From the NCBI GenBank assembly GCA_030077755.1, contig JAQJZZ010000007.1, positions 62,001-126,000 of the forward strand: a DNA stretch of 64,000 nucleotides. The letters are read 5' to 3'. Of the stretch, positions 33,693-45,666 are shown piece by piece; position 1 is the first letter of the stretch; the number at the start of each line of letters is the position of its first letter. The notes under the pieces were generated by a model that worked only from the letters and a program-made list of their open reading frames with translations, had not been told where the DNA came from and did not search any database. Origin of the DNA: Filosporella fistucella. Taxonomy: Eukaryota; Ascomycota; Leotiomycetes; Helotiales. Both the position numbers and the translations under genes were made by a program.

Positions 33693-35268
33693 TTTAAAGG
33701 CCGCCGACTCTTGGATTGATGAGAGTAAACTAGTAACAAAGAATGGCCAGGTATTGAAGACTTCAGATGCACAGAAATATCAAAGAGAATGGCCCAAAAT
33801 GATACAGAATCTTATGTCGTGGCTGAATTGCTTTAAACTATGGAATGGTATTGCGAGGAAAGAGTTTCGGCAATGTGCACAAATACTTCTCGATTACACG
33901 ATGACCTGGGCCCGTATGAAAGTTAGTGTGTACCTGTGCTGTACAAAAGTGGAAAGGTCCCGGAACAAGCTGTAGACTTGGCCCCGGCTAGGTGTTACAG
34001 CAGCCAAGAAGCACTGCATCAAAGTGGGATAGCCCAGCCCTCGAATATCATATCTCTTGAAGGCATTTCCAGCGAGTAGAATTCCCTAAACTTCGAATGC
34101 TGATTCACCTCTTTTGAAAGATCGGTCTTTACAATCAATTCTTCACCGAGTTTGTTGAACTTGTGTCTTGGCTTTGCTCTAGGGTATGAAAACCCACAAA
34201 TGGATTGAATTGGACATAAAGAATTAAATTTTGTGCAATTCACGAAGGACAAGTAGGACATGGAGATGGATAAATTTTGTAACATTGCTCTTCAGTACGT
34301 ACTCTTGTTCAGTGTAGTTACAGGCCATTTACACGAGTGATTCGCTGACAGCCGCCCAAGCATGGGCATGGGCAGCGTCTATTATGCGACAGTGTTACAG
34401 TAGACTTTATGCCCGAAATACAATTTTGGCCCGGGCAGGGATTGCCTCAGAATATCTCGGCAAACGTTACCTTCAATCGTATAGTCCCACTGCAGCTGGT
34501 ACAAAATCAAGTGCATTCATTTCTCAAATGCGAGCAACTGGCAGTTTCCAGTGATCTCTCCTGATGATATGACAAGCCCCAATTCTTGTACCCCAACTCT
34601 GACTTGGCAAGCTCAGGAGCAAGCAACTCAGGGTTCTGGAATACCTCTCATGTTTCTGGACGACGGGCGGGTACTGATAACCTTTGGCCGCGATGCTTTC
34701 TTATCAAGTACCATGTTCACCGATTTGGTGCTTGGGCGGTTACGACCTCTCCGAAGACGTTGCCTAAGAATCCCAGATGGGTTGGGGAACTTGTCTCGGG
34801 ATTTAGATCTTGTATACCAAAAATGTGCATGGTCAATATTTGCCAACAACAAATCCGCTCCTACCTTACCCGACTCGTAGAGGTCATGTATATTCTTAGC
34901 AAAGGATCCACTTTAGCTTCTTGCTATAGAAATTGGTCCTTCAGTCCAGTCGGGGGATACACTTTGATACATAAAACCGGGCCGCATCCGCATCCGCATC
35001 CGCCTCCGCCAGCCATGCCTGATAGACCCCGCGCGATGAAGTCAAGAACAGGGTTTGAGAAATGTAGACTTCTGATCTCGATATGTAAGGACCGTTTTCC
35101 TAGAGAGTTTCAATATTTTCCATCCTTCCATCGACGTGCCTTTTTTAAATCTCTACAATACCTTCACGCCGAAGACTTCACTCCAGTGCTCTTGCCACAA
35201 AACCAGAAGAGTAGCACGTATTCTACTATCTCCTTTATAACGAAGGGCCATCCCTCTCGCTAGGCGAC
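33693..35268. other. 1.6-kb region without a supported gene
   Basis: Overlapping ORFs (33628-33975, 34551-34880, 34586-35263) lack recognisable domains. A short GCATCC triplet repeat lies near 34984-35010. Confidence 0.45.
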
Positions 35269-36881
35269 ATGGTTGGAACTGTTGGCTGGAGACCTTTGAG
35301 TGTGGGTGTGATCGGTGGAGGAATCGGTGGACTTTCTGCAGCTATCGCGTTGCGTCGTGCTGGCCATGAAGTAACTATATATGAACGACACGACTTTGCT
35401 GGCGAGGTCGGTGCTTCTGTCTCATGCGCAGCGAACGGAACAAGGTGGCTACACGAATGGAATGTGGATGTCGCCAGAGGTGATCCAGTGGTTTTAAAAA
35501 AGCTGATCAATCATGATTGGAAGACTGGTGAGGAGGTTAGTGTGTACGATCTTGCAGACTACGAGGAGAGGTGGGGCTATGTGTACAACATGTTCCATCG
35601 TCAATATATGCATGCCATGTTGAAGGACTGCGCTTTACAAGAGGAAGGCGAGGGAACGCCAGCCAAGCTACTAGTAAACCACGGTGTAAGTGATTCCCAA
35701 ATCCACTTGCAAGTACAAGCTTATAAGATGTCTAGTGTCAAAGCATCGACATTGATGCAGGGAAGATCATCTTCAAGAACGGTGTTGAAGCTCATCACGA
35801 CTTGATTGTTGGTGCTGATGGAATTGGATCTGTTGTCAGAGGAGAGCTGGGTATATATCCCGTGAAAAAGCCCGCAGACTCAAGCTGCCTTCATGCCAAT
35901 GTTATGACCGAGGATGCTGTGAGACTCGGGTTGGTCAACTACGCTAAGAATGATGCTCTTGAGTACTGGGGAGGTCAGAATGGAACTTGGGATAAAATTG
36001 TGTTATCACCATGCAATGGTGGTAAACTACTTTCCTACTACTGTTTCTTCCCAAGAGAGAAAGGCGACTATGTCAATCAGTCATGGGGTAGTGGGGATCG
36101 GCCTGTTGAGGAATTGCTTGCTCCTTTTCCAGAGCTCGATGAGCAGGTCAAACGCCATCTTGAAATCGGGATTGAAGTTCAGCCGTGGAGGTTGTGGGTA
36201 CAGTGAGCAGAATCTGGCATTTCAAACACTCATTAAGACTGACGGGTATACAGTGAGCCGTATCCATACCTCAACAAGGGATCAGTATGTTTGATAGGCG
36301 ATGCTGGCCACCCCGTAAGATCGCAACAGAATTCCCCATACGCACACACTAATGATTTATAGATGATGCCACATCAAAGTCAAGGCGCTTGCATGGCAAT
36401 TGAAGATGCTGCAGCACTAGGGATCCTGTTCAGCAAAAAGTACTTTGGTGGTGACGTGGAAGAAAGTCTCTCGGTCTACAACACAGTGCGTTTGCCACGT
36501 GCGACTAGGGTACAAGCAGCAGCTGCCAGAGCTGCGTACAATATAAACGAACGTATCGGTAGGCGCTTTTGGGATGTAGACTGGCATATATGATACTGAT
36601 GAGGCCTAGGCTTTTCGAACAACAAGAATACTGCGACATATAAAGTTGAAAATGAGAAATCTAAGCTCACCATCGAAGAAATGAATGCGTAAGTCGAATA
36701 TATTTCTGTCAAGTCTTTTCTTCAAATTCACTTAGCTTACAAAAATAACAGGTACGACATGTATATGGATGTTGAGGAGCAGCTATGTAACAAAAGAGGG
36801 GTCAAGTACTCTGGTAAATTTTTGAAGGGTCTGCCGGTTGGTTTGGAGTTACCAGGAGGGATAATTTCAACTTCGTCGTAG
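35269..36881 (+). CDS. FAD-dependent aromatic-ring monooxygenase (salicylate hydroxylase-like)
   Basis: Six exons rebuilt in phase: 35269-35685, 35736-36202, 36254-36314, 36363-36558, 36610-36688 and 36752-36881, giving 449 aa. N-terminal FAD-binding GGGIGGLSAAIALRRAGHEVTIYER (GxGxxG). The middle DG motif is VGADGIGSVVR. The GD motif [29 protein letters not shown] spans the exon 3/4 splice junction and contacts the FAD phosphates. This is the class A flavoprotein monooxygenase architecture shared with salicylate hydroxylases and many secondary-metabolite oxidases. The substrate is unknown. Introns are 48-63 nt. Confidence 0.92.
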
Positions 36882-37740
36882 GGATTGTTTTAAGAAAGGG
36901 AGTGACAGAAATTTAATGATTCAAGATATCCATTTATACACCTAAAGGAGTCTCTAGTACCCAGGCCGTAAGAGCTGCAATAGGGCATAGTGCTCTCCTT
37001 GGCGAGGCGAAAATCAATTATACAATAAATTCAACCTGCTACAGAAAACCTCGAAACTTTTCTAAAATCATTCTGTTTGGAGAAGAGGTTGTAGTTTTGC
37101 TATTTTTGAATGAATGTTTTTGCTTTCTTAAGGCTGGGAACAACCACAAGTATCTGTCTTTATGGTTCGAGGAGTACTCCAGCTGTACTTGAGTAGCCGG
37201 ACCCATGCTTCCAAACTTAACACCTATCACGTGGTTCAAGTCACGTTCCTATCCTTTGTCTAGCTTTTAGAATGTGAAAGGACGGCTAGAAAGGAAGAAT
37301 AGGGATCAAAAGGATACGACGCCTCACTAGGAAAGGCGCAAGTGACAGGAAATTGATTTTCTTGCTTTGCCGGGGCCGTCGAGCAAGTCAAGCACAGAGG
37401 AGGAATAACTAACATAAGATATCTGAGGTAGTGAGAATGACGAGCAATTTAGGTCATGGAATAAGACGTGGTGGGTTGAATCGACTCATACAGAGAATCT
37501 GAGATGGCGAAATTACGGACTTTAGGAGGGAGGAGTTGGGGGATCATATGATGGCCTGTAAACTCGGACGCATTGCACTCGAGATCTTCAAGATACCAAT
37601 GCATCCCGAGCACTATGTGTGACTGATGAAAGAGATGAGAATGCCTTCAAGGCCAAGCCCATTGATATGATACGCATCGAACGAAACTTGCGAGTCTACA
37701 CCCCAGACTCTAGAATTAGGAAAGGGGATTATATTATCAT
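36882..37740. other. convergent intergenic region
   Basis: 3' flanks of the monooxygenase and dienelactone-hydrolase genes; no gene recognised. Confidence 0.5.
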
Positions 37741-38604
37741 TCAACTGAGAAACCTCTTGAACCAGTTTACTGCCTGATCCGCCGCTGCCATGGCAGCTTC
37801 ATTCTCAACTGTCTTGTTTGGATCAGCTCTCACAGCAAAACCATGACTACAAGATTCATAGATCTTGACCTCGTACTGATGCGAATCATCGCCTCCAACC
37901 GAAGTTCTCAATCCGGCTTCGATCTCTAAGACAACATCCTTCGACAGAACAAAATCCTGGTCTCCAATTGCCATGCTGAATGGAACCTTGAACCTCTTTA
38001 AACTCTCGATAATCTCTGCTGGTCCTTTGATACCCGCAGGATGAGCAGTGAAATGGGCGTCAACGAGTCTCGACTCCCCATTCTCTACAACGGCTTCCTG
38101 CGAAAGCTTGATAGTTTGTAGTCCTCCCCAACAGAAGCCAGCGACGCCCAGCTTCGCAGTAGGCAATTCTGATTTGACGCCCCTCGTGTACGCAAGAATC
38201 GAAGGGAACGCGCCTCGTGTTCGTATCGCAAATGGTATGAAAATGCTCATCATTCGAATAACAGCAATCGCACGCCATAATTGACCCCGGATGTCCCACC
38301 ACTTTACAGGTGTTGAAAACGTATTCATCAAATCTAAGGAGTAGAGAGGTACACCACCGCCAGGAATGATGTCCGGTACCAAGACACGGTAGCCAGTTTT
38401 GGAAGAATAATAGTCGGCAAGAAGCTGGGTGTTGGGAAGATTAAAGCCAAATGCATCAGTGATCAAAATGATTGTAGATCTTGGTGATGTTTCGAGATGT
38501 GGCTGAGGAGATACATATGTTCGCACTCCCTGTATAATTTCCAACGATCCAGCAGGCTTAGCTTCATCGTGGGCCGAGCCCCGGAAGCAGTCAGGACAAG
38601 ACAT
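37741..38604 (-). CDS. dienelactone hydrolase family protein
   Basis: Single exon, 287 aa. Early Cys pair MSCPDC. The alpha/beta-hydrolase core has the nucleophile elbow GFCWGG (Cys nucleophile, as in dienelactone hydrolases), an Asp region GDQDFVLS and the catalytic His in SCSHGFAVR. Cytosolic. The family acts in intradiol aromatic degradation in bacteria, but many fungal members have other or unknown roles. Its position near the flavin monooxygenase is suggestive only. Confidence 0.9.
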   Translation of the reverse strand: MSCPDCFRGSAHDEAKPAGSLEIIQGVRTYVSPQPHLETSPRSTIILITDAFGFNLPNTQLLADYYSSKTGYRVLVPDIIPGGGVPLYSLDLMNTFSTPVKWWDIRGQLWRAIAVIRMMSIFIPFAIRTRGAFPSILAYTRGVKSELPTAKLGVAGFCWGGLQTIKLSQEAVVENGESRLVDAHFTAHPAGIKGPAEIIESLKRFKVPFSMAIGDQDFVLSKDVVLEIEAGLRTSVGGDDSHQYEVKIYESCSHGFAVRADPNKTVENEAAMAAADQAVNWFKRFLS

Positions 38605-39026
38605 GGTGAGAATTGGAAGAATGAGAAGCTGCTAAAGTACGGAGAGTGAAGTTTCTAAATGCCAACAAAAGAGGTGCAATCGGAGAAAACACTTAAATCC
38701 GAGACCGAATACGAGTTCGCATTCCCATACAAAATATGCCCATACGGATCTTCCCCCGCAACCATGCAAGAAGAGCGGCGCGGGGTTTTTGAAGGGGCTG
38801 GGAAGATAGGAATAGAGGTCACGAGAAATTGTACTCATCTCAGATGCATATTTTGCGCCATGCTTGTATCAGCACCCGAGAAGGTTCCCGATTTTGGCTA
38901 CCTTCCCTCTAGTTTTCCCCACTGAAAGCGAGCTCAAATAACAAAACAGTCACTCGTCGGCCAAGACCAAAAGCGAATGCGCCTAAAACGAGCTGTAGGA
39001 TATATTTGAGATTTGAAAATCTTCAT
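38605..39026. other. intergenic, nothing recognised
   Basis: Promoter of the dienelactone-hydrolase gene and 3' flank of palC. Confidence 0.5.
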
Positions 39027-40507
39027 TCAGTAATAACTACCACTGCCGGAATAATCGCCTTTCGTCCCTGGAAAAGCGCCAGCAGGAGCCTGCTCCTCAT
39101 GGTCGTCATCCGAACTTGCATCATTCCCATATGTATCTGCTCGGTCTGGAGGTGCTCTCATGCTTTCGAGTATTGATAATTCCAGGACAGGAGGGCTAAA
39201 AGACTTGACGGTATGGATTTCTCGTCCAGATGGCATGGAAGCCAGAAGAGGCCCGAATGGAGGAATTGACTGAGTATTAATCTAAAAGAGTTAGTAAGCT
39301 CACATAGAGAATGGACCTCGAAAATTACCGTATCATTCTCCTTCGACCATTTCTTCTCTAACATCTCAAGAACGCGACTTTCTTCTAATCTCCCAGCGTC
39401 GGCTCCCCAATATGCACCTTTTTCAACTCTTTTATCCTCCTTCTTCTCTTCCCATCCTTTCTTCAATCTTCCAAGGCTGAATGATTTCTTCCCATCTTCT
39501 TTTTGGGCAAATCCCAGCTCATGCAATCCTGCCATCAACCAAGCAATCCCTGTGCCAGTTTGCCCACTCATCTCGGCATATATACCAAAGAATCGACACG
39601 CCTTACCCCTAGCTGTCCTTCGAAGGTCCTCGAGATATTTCAGCAAATTGGCATCTGCCTTGCCTTGCGACTTGCTGGATGTGGCATGGAGCAACGACGA
39701 AGCATTTGCTGCATGCTCTGCTGCTGCCAAACATAGACGAGCGAAAATGTGTGCCCTTGGTTTTGGAATTTCAGGGGCTTTGATCATCCACTCCTTGTCA
39801 TTCTTGTTACGCTCCTGAGCTACAATTGCAGGATAAGAGTCGTCCTTGAGAACAGCGAGTAGGGTCGCCTCAGCCAAAGCAAGGGATTTTAATCCACTAA
39901 AAGAAGATTTCGTAATATCTATACACGGTGGCGCGGAAGATATCTGATCTGAACGAGTAGAGAGATAATCGTGAATTGAAGCTGCGGAAAGAAGATGCTT
40001 AGTAGCCGTTGTGATAGCTAAGGTGCGCTGCTCGATATTTGGTGAGGCGGTTGCGGATGAGTATAGTGGGTGAAGAGATACTCGTGACAGTAGAGTGTAT
40101 GTATATGCAAGTGTTGAAAGAACGAAACAAACTTCGTATTCCAGTGACTGGATCTTGAGTCGACCCATTTCACGACCAGGAATTGCATTTTCAGATAAAG
40201 TTGGACGCCACTCCAAGGTCGGTGTCGATTTTAATACCACATCAACCTCTTCTCCGGAGACTGTTTTATTTCCGAGTCCATCATCTACAGCAAGGAGATA
40301 AGGTATATAATTTTCCAGGCTGAAAAGGACGGAACTCAGATGAGGTGATTGCTCATTTGGGGGGAGCCGTTTGTGCTTCTTGAGGGTGTCTCTCAGAACT
40401 CCTCTATAAGTACTCGCGGATAGGGGAAGTGAAGGGTGAGAATCACTATTGAAAAAGGTTGAGAACGAGAATGAAGATGTCGTGGGTAGCGTGAAGGGGA
40501 ACGGCAT
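39027..40507 (-). CDS. palC: pH-response regulator palC (BRO1 domain)
   Basis: Two exons, 39329-40507 and 39027-39281, with a 47-nt intron containing CTTACTAAC; 477 aa. The start at 40507 is chosen because the N-terminus [15 protein letters not shown] matches the conserved start of PalC proteins; an upstream in-frame ATG at 40663 would add 52 unlikely residues. The body is a BRO1 domain ([34 protein letters not shown], and [17 protein letters not shown]). PalC links the Pal ambient-pH signalling complex to ESCRT-III (Vps32) at the plasma membrane, leading to PacC activation at alkaline pH. Confidence 0.93.
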
Positions 40508-40930
40508 GGCGGTGCCGGAAAAGGCTGAGTGGGGCTGATTCGGTCTCCAGATATTCGCAAACTGGTGAATCGCTGGAAGCTTTAACGGTGGAGTTAAATT
40601 CTCGGGATTGAAAGCTTCTTCCCTAGTCTGACGTGGAAATGAAGATATAAACGTTGGACACACTATTCAGTTACACGTGAGACGGAAACGTTGTGGTGTC
40701 TTGGCTGGAGCACAGCAAAACGGAAGGCTGAATGTTGAAACTAGCGACACGAGGGGGTGACTTTATCCACGTTCGAGGTTCATCGACGTCACAAGTATGG
40801 CGGGGAGCTACGACATCCCTTAGATCAAAATCTGCTAGCCTTGATTTCGTGTTTGTATATACAGATATAATTTAAGCATCACATTGAATTTCCCCAGCTG
40901 ATACATATTTCCTTTGCAATTCAACTCACC
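40508..40930. other. divergent promoter region, palC and hydrophilic-protein gene
   Basis: Both genes start outward from here; no further gene seen. Confidence 0.5.
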
Positions 40931-41374
40931 ATGTCTGCTTCTAAAGACCAAACCCCCCTCAATGCTGCAAGAGGCGCAGGAAGAACCTGGGGCCCGAGTA
41001 ATACAAAAGACTCGTCAACGGCGACACCTGGAATGTCTGTAGGTTCAGCAACAGCTGCAGGACATGGTGATCACCCTCAAGACAATGCCGACGACAGCAA
41101 TGCTACATTGCCTGGATCGAAAATCGGACCACAGAATGAGGATTTGGAAGGAGAACAGATGCGAGCAACTGGGGAAGGAGAAGTTATGGATGCTCAGTTC
41201 AACAAGAAGAACGCTGGTTGGGGTGAGCAAAATAGCTTGACCAGTGATTTGGACAGACAGAAGGCAGAACAGAAGGGGGCAAGAGAAAGTACACAAGCTG
41301 CCAGAAGAGAAGGCGCCAATATTGATGGAGGGGCAGGAAACAGAGTCGAGAATGAAGGACTAAGCAGTGTATGA
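40931..41374 (+). CDS. small hydrophilic LEA-like protein, 147 aa
   Basis: Single exon. Very hydrophilic and Gly/Ala/Asn/Asp/Gln-rich with almost no hydrophobic core; the repeated style GAGRTWGP, TAAGHGDHPQDNAD and REGANIDGGAGNRVENEG suggests an intrinsically disordered, LEA-like stress protein. No signal peptide or Cys. Similar short disordered proteins are conserved in filamentous fungi; the function is inferred only from composition. Confidence 0.7.
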   Translation: MSASKDQTPLNAARGAGRTWGPSNTKDSSTATPGMSVGSATAAGHGDHPQDNADDSNATLPGSKIGPQNEDLEGEQMRATGEGEVMDAQFNKKNAGWGEQNSLTSDLDRQKAEQKGARESTQAARREGANIDGGAGNRVENEGLSSV

Positions 41375-41496
41375 AGGAGAAATCCAGTCAATTGCTGATA
41401 ATGTGTGTTCTTTATATCGTTCGTTGGGTATTCCACGCGATATAATATCGAAATTCCAGGCACACCTAACGCCGTTGCAATGCAATCCAACCCATT

Positions 41497-42190
41497 TTAA
41501 AATACCATGTCTTCCATTGTGTCGTCTCCAAGGGAACTTAATGCAGATGACTGTCGCCTGGACGAAATAGCAGACGACGACTCTCGAGATTTATTCAGTT
41601 TCTCTGACCATTCTTTCAGGCTTCCGGTTCCCCCTCCTTCCACTTTGATGGTTCGAGGATCAAGAGGCTTCCCGAGGAATGTTCCATTGTATCTTGTCTC
41701 ATCGACTGCTCCGTTTGCATTCGTCTTCTTCTTGAGTGCTATCAAAGAATTAGTTGGGTTTTAAAATTTCTTGCCACAAAAACAAACCTGTCAGATAATC
41801 CTCCTTGGTACCTTCACCCTCCAATGCAATTCTTCTTATCTCCTTGTTTGTAGGCCCTTGTGCCCATGCAATAAATCCATCCACCCCTCTAGTATCTTCC
41901 TCCCCATCAAATTCCTGCTCCTGTAGCGCTTTCTCTGGGAGAAGGGCGCCACAATCCTGCAGAGCCATTCTAATATCCTGAATAGCAATCTCCAGAGAAA
42001 GTTCGGGTTCCGTGTGATTGAGCGCAGCATGATTGGCCGTTGCTTGTGCTAGAAGTAGCATGTATCGAGATGCCATATCCGTGACTGTATCTAAGACAGA
42101 TGGGCGCGTCGAGTGGTAGCCTGCTGCGCGCAGAATATGTACAACACATGGTCGCAATAGCGAGTGATGAAGGGATTGGGGAGTTGTCAT
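41497..42190 (-). CDS. TAF3: TFIID subunit TAF3-like, histone-fold protein
   Basis: Two exons, 41788-42190 and 41497-41738, with a 49-nt intron; 214 aa. Start at ATG 42190 (MTTPQSLHHSLLRP); an ATG nine codons upstream is possible. The N-terminal bromodomain-associated histone fold is clear: LLRPCVVHILRAAGYHSTRPSVLDTVTDMASRYMLLLAQATA. A conserved block IRMALQDCGALLP and a Lys/Ser-rich tail follow. The protein lacks the C-terminal PHD finger of animal TAF3, as usual for fungi. It pairs with TAF10-type partners in TFIID. Divergent neighbour of TAF7. Confidence 0.85.
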
Positions 42191-42693
42191 TTCGCTGGAT
42201 GCACTGCTGTAAGACAACTCAAGGCCAGATAATTTGAGGTGTTGAAAGCTTCATGGCCATCTGTAGATGAGTAATTGCTTCAATAGTTTGTCAAGCAATT
42301 CAATTTCGATGCGTGAGTTTGTTGCCGCAAAGTAGGAATGCGAGTATTTTGAAGAGGAAGAGCAGGGCAGTTGCCACTTCGGCATGTATTGTGACCGTAT
42401 CGAATTTCATTCCACCTTCAGCCTCATCCCACAACCATATCCTCCACCATCTACACTTTTTTGACTACCACACCCTCTAAAACATCGCGCGACAACTTTG
42501 ATCTCTAACGCCATTCTTGTAAACAAAGGAATCAATACTCGATCTTTCCGACTCCACACAAAGTCCTCACACGCTTCCTCCGTCCATCTAAAGCTACGTA
42601 ACAGATCAACGACAACTCCACCTACCCACCTCTGCGCGGCAAAGAGATTCAGCCTGCGCATGCGCGCATTTACCTCAAAGGTCTCTATTCAAG
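42191..42693. promoter_or_regulatory. shared divergent promoter of TAF3-like and TAF7-like genes
   Basis: About 500 bp separate two divergent start codons of subunits of the same complex. No clear TATA box is seen. Co-regulation is inferred from the layout. Confidence 0.6.
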
Positions 42694-44298
42694 ATGGCTG
42701 GGCTTAAGCTGAAAATCAACCTTCCTCCCAATGCCAACAGACCTCCGCTGGCTACACCTGGCAGTGCAACACCAGTGACGGCAACTCCTGGCGGAACCAC
42801 AAAACCAAAGTTCAAATTCACAACGAGTTCTACTGCCTCCACACCCGCGCCACCAGAGGTATCCCCAAAGCCAAAGAAGACCAAAGCAGGGCGAGCCCCA
42901 AAACCCAGCTCAAAGCTGGTCGAAAGTCGAAAACGTGTAAAGGACGAAAGTGAGAATGATGATCAAGATACAATACAAGTCCAACCAATTACAAAACGTA
43001 TCAAGTTAAACTTTACAAATTCCAAGCCAGAATCTGTTCCAAAGACTCCTGGAGGTGTTGTGTTGAAGGCGAAGGTTAAAGGGAAAGCACCAAAACGACC
43101 AGCAGGAGAAGGATATGATTCCGAAGCTAGTGATCGCGAGATTGATCCTACCATCGAGGAACAGTTCGTTCTGCGTATGATGCCAGGCGATGACTGCGAT
43201 TATCTACGACAGGCGATCAATGAAAAGAGGATTGGACTTTCCAAACATCAAGGGGGAGCGGATGTCAATATGAAGTTCTTCCATGCAGAAGGCCGGAGAG
43301 CAGCAATCACCATTCGAGGGCGGGTATATGCCGCTACCCTGGTGGATTTGCCCTGTGTCATCGAGGGAATGAAGAGCTGGGATAGAAGGGGTTGGTGGAA
43401 AAGCGCAGATATTTGTCAAATGCTTTGGGTGTATGCTCAGGTCAAGGATGAGGCAGAGGCAAAGGTAGCGCCATTGCCCCAAATCGTCAACCCTACCACC
43501 TTTCAATATCCACATGGTCTCACTCCACCCATGCAGTTTGCTAGATCTCGAAGATTTCGGAAGCGACTGCATAAGAGTCAGATTGAAGCGGTAGAGGATG
43601 CTGTTGAGGCACTTCTCCGCGCCGACGAGCAGGCTGAAAGTACTACTTGTGAATTCATTGATCCTGATGCGGATGATAGAAGAGCCAGCCATCCATATGG
43701 GGGCAGCAGCCCTGGCTACGATGATGGAGACCAGTACTCAGAGGATGAGGATGCTGATGGTGATCTGGATGAGCCTCAATATTTCGATCAGCAACATAAT
43801 CACACAAATGGTTATACCAATGGTTATGGTAATGATGAGAGCCTTACAAATGATGCCGATATGCAGGCGGAATTGGAGGCAGATTTGGCAGCAGATCTCG
43901 AGGCAGACTTAGAAGCGGACTTTCAGGCGGAGCTTGAGGCAGCTGAAACACCTGCCTCAAATTCTATTGCGACACCTTCAATGCCGAACAACCTTGGTGG
44001 GGATGAGGAAGCTGAAAGTGATGATGAATCCATCGATGAGGACGATGAGGATGATGAGGATGGTGGTGTTGATGAAATATCAGAGGAAGAGAGAGCTAGA
44101 CAAGCTGATCTGCAAGGCAAGAGGGAGGACATTGCTGAGCTTGAGAAATCGATTGCAGAGAAGCAAGCAAACCTTGCATCACAACCCAATGCCATTCTAC
44201 GCATGCGTATTGAAGATACAATCAGGAAAATACGCTCGGAATTGGAAATGAAGAAGGCAGCCCTGAGCGCACTTGGAGAAGACGAAGATAACGAATAA
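42694..44298 (+). CDS. TAF7: TFIID subunit TAF7 (TAFII55 family)
   Basis: Single exon, 534 aa. A disordered Pro/Thr/Lys-rich N-terminus precedes the TAFII55 N-terminal domain: EEQFVLRMMPGDDCDYLRQAI, then RAAITIRGRVYAATLVDLPCVIEGMKSWD and SADICQMLWV. An acidic low-complexity region follows, with a short repeat of EADL-type units (about residues 390-415) and Asp/Glu runs, and then a C-terminal coiled coil (ADLQGKREDIAELEKSIAEKQ). TAF7 regulates TAF1 within TFIID. Overlapping antisense ORFs are composition shadows. Confidence 0.93.
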   Translation: MAGLKLKINLPPNANRPPLATPGSATPVTATPGGTTKPKFKFTTSSTASTPAPPEVSPKPKKTKAGRAPKPSSKLVESRKRVKDESENDDQDTIQVQPITKRIKLNFTNSKPESVPKTPGGVVLKAKVKGKAPKRPAGEGYDSEASDREIDPTIEEQFVLRMMPGDDCDYLRQAINEKRIGLSKHQGGADVNMKFFHAEGRRAAITIRGRVYAATLVDLPCVIEGMKSWDRRGWWKSADICQMLWVYAQVKDEAEAKVAPLPQIVNPTTFQYPHGLTPPMQFARSRRFRKRLHKSQIEAVEDAVEALLRADEQAESTTCEFIDPDADDRRASHPYGGSSPGYDDGDQYSEDEDADGDLDEPQYFDQQHNHTNGYTNGYGNDESLTNDADMQAELEADLAADLEADLEADFQAELEAAETPASNSIATPSMPNNLGGDEEAESDDESIDEDDEDDEDGGVDEISEEERARQADLQGKREDIAELEKSIAEKQANLASQPNAILRMRIEDTIRKIRSELEMKKAALSALGEDEDNE

Positions 44299-44592
44299 TG
44301 GTTGGCGTAAGGAGACATTGGCACGAACCAGGCTTTGGACGAAGAAAGAGTGTCACGATGCTCAGAATGCAAATTGCGGAGTAGGTTTTGTACAAGATTC
44401 AAGGTATTGAACTTTGACAGGGCTGCTATGATTTGCAAGCGTCTATAATACAAACATGATCAATCCAGATCCATCTACCATGCATACGTGACCTGCTCTG
44501 TTCCTTCGAGGTCACCCTATACCCTCATATTTGTACATGTCTTGAACTCCCATTGCTCTTGAATGCTGCCGACATCACTATGCTGCTATAGC

Positions 44593-45294
44593 TCACATTC
44601 CCTTCAAGAAATTGGTCTCCTTGATTTTTGCCCTTCTTTCCCTCCTCAGTGCAGCTCTAAGTTCCTCTCTCTTCGCATCCGCGTCCAGAGCCCCTTGAAT
44701 CGTTCCCTCTTCGTTTGCTGGAAGATCTATAGATTGCTGGGTCATCGGCACCTTAACATCAAGCATTGATGTATCTCCTGACGCCAATCGTTGAGCATCT
44801 AACTTTCGCTGCCTCTTCGCTGCTTTCCGGCGGAGTTTTTTGGATTTGGCTATGAAGGTAATTAGATATTGATCTCATCTCATGATAACATTAAAGCGAT
44901 ATGACATACAGAACAGATCGCCAGCACCCTCATCACTATCTCCCTCTTTTTTCTTGACATCTAGACATGTCCATAGCCATTCTGGGTATTCCTCTTCAGG
45001 AAGCGCAAGTGGATCATCTCTCCCTTTGAGATAATTCAATCCTTTCATCTGCGTCCCCGCTGGGCATATCGATACCGGGATTATTGTCTTCGACTCAGGC
45101 CGTAAAGTAGTACCTAGAGAGACAGCATTTGGTGCTGGAGAGAGAGGAGTCGAAAAGGGTTGAGCCAGCCCTGTGGATGTGGCAGGTGGTGGAGTGCCGG
45201 GGAGGAGTGATTTCGAACCGGATGAGAATACGCGGGCGATTGAAGGTGAGCTACGAGGAGCAAAGGCTCGACGTATGCATTGTGAGCAGATCAT
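44593..45294 (-). CDS. MRPL37: mitochondrial large ribosomal subunit protein mL54 (Mrpl37)
   Basis: Two exons, 44910-45294 and 44593-44849, with a 60-nt intron; 213 aa. The N-terminus is a basic Ser/Arg-rich mitochondrial targeting sequence with MICSQCIRRAFAPR. The mL54 core is PAGTQMKGLNYLKGRDDPLALPEEEYPEWLW, then SKSKKLRRKAAKRQRK across the splice junction. The C-terminal RRERRAKIKETNFLKGM is typical of the family. Structural component of the mitoribosome. Confidence 0.9.
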
Positions 45295-45666
45295 GGTTGT
45301 GGTTGTGACTAGAGGGGGTATTGCTTAAAGATGGAGCTGTAGATAATTTTTGGCCGGGTCGGGCGGCCATAGAGACCGTTGTGGCAGTCAATATCAAGCC
45401 ATGCACCAGCAAATAATGTAGTGGGCAAGGATCAAGGACATCAAATTGGAGTTTCACATTCTGGAGAATTCAGATTTAGATGTTCATACAATTTTGATAT
45501 TTACAATGGCTGCAATAGTAGTACTGGTAGACTCCAATTGCAGGACACCCCGGCATTGTTTAGGAACGACAGAACTTCATGTCCATGCCGAAAAGAGCCT
45601 CCGCAGCCTATCTTCTCTTCTACAGATCGCAGACCCCAGATCTTCCAGGCCCATCTTATCAATTCT
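45295..45666. other. intergenic, nothing recognised
   Basis: Spacer between mL54 and the complex I subunit gene, both on the minus strand. Confidence 0.5.

Noticed and set aside
33693..35263. ORFs between the cupin and the flavin monooxygenase, the longest 225 aa (34586-35263)
   Set aside because: No domain, competing overlapping frames and no convincing start or splice context.
43923..44453. Antisense ORF opposite the acidic end of TAF7
   Set aside because: Composition shadow of Asp/Glu runs; Ser-rich with no domain.
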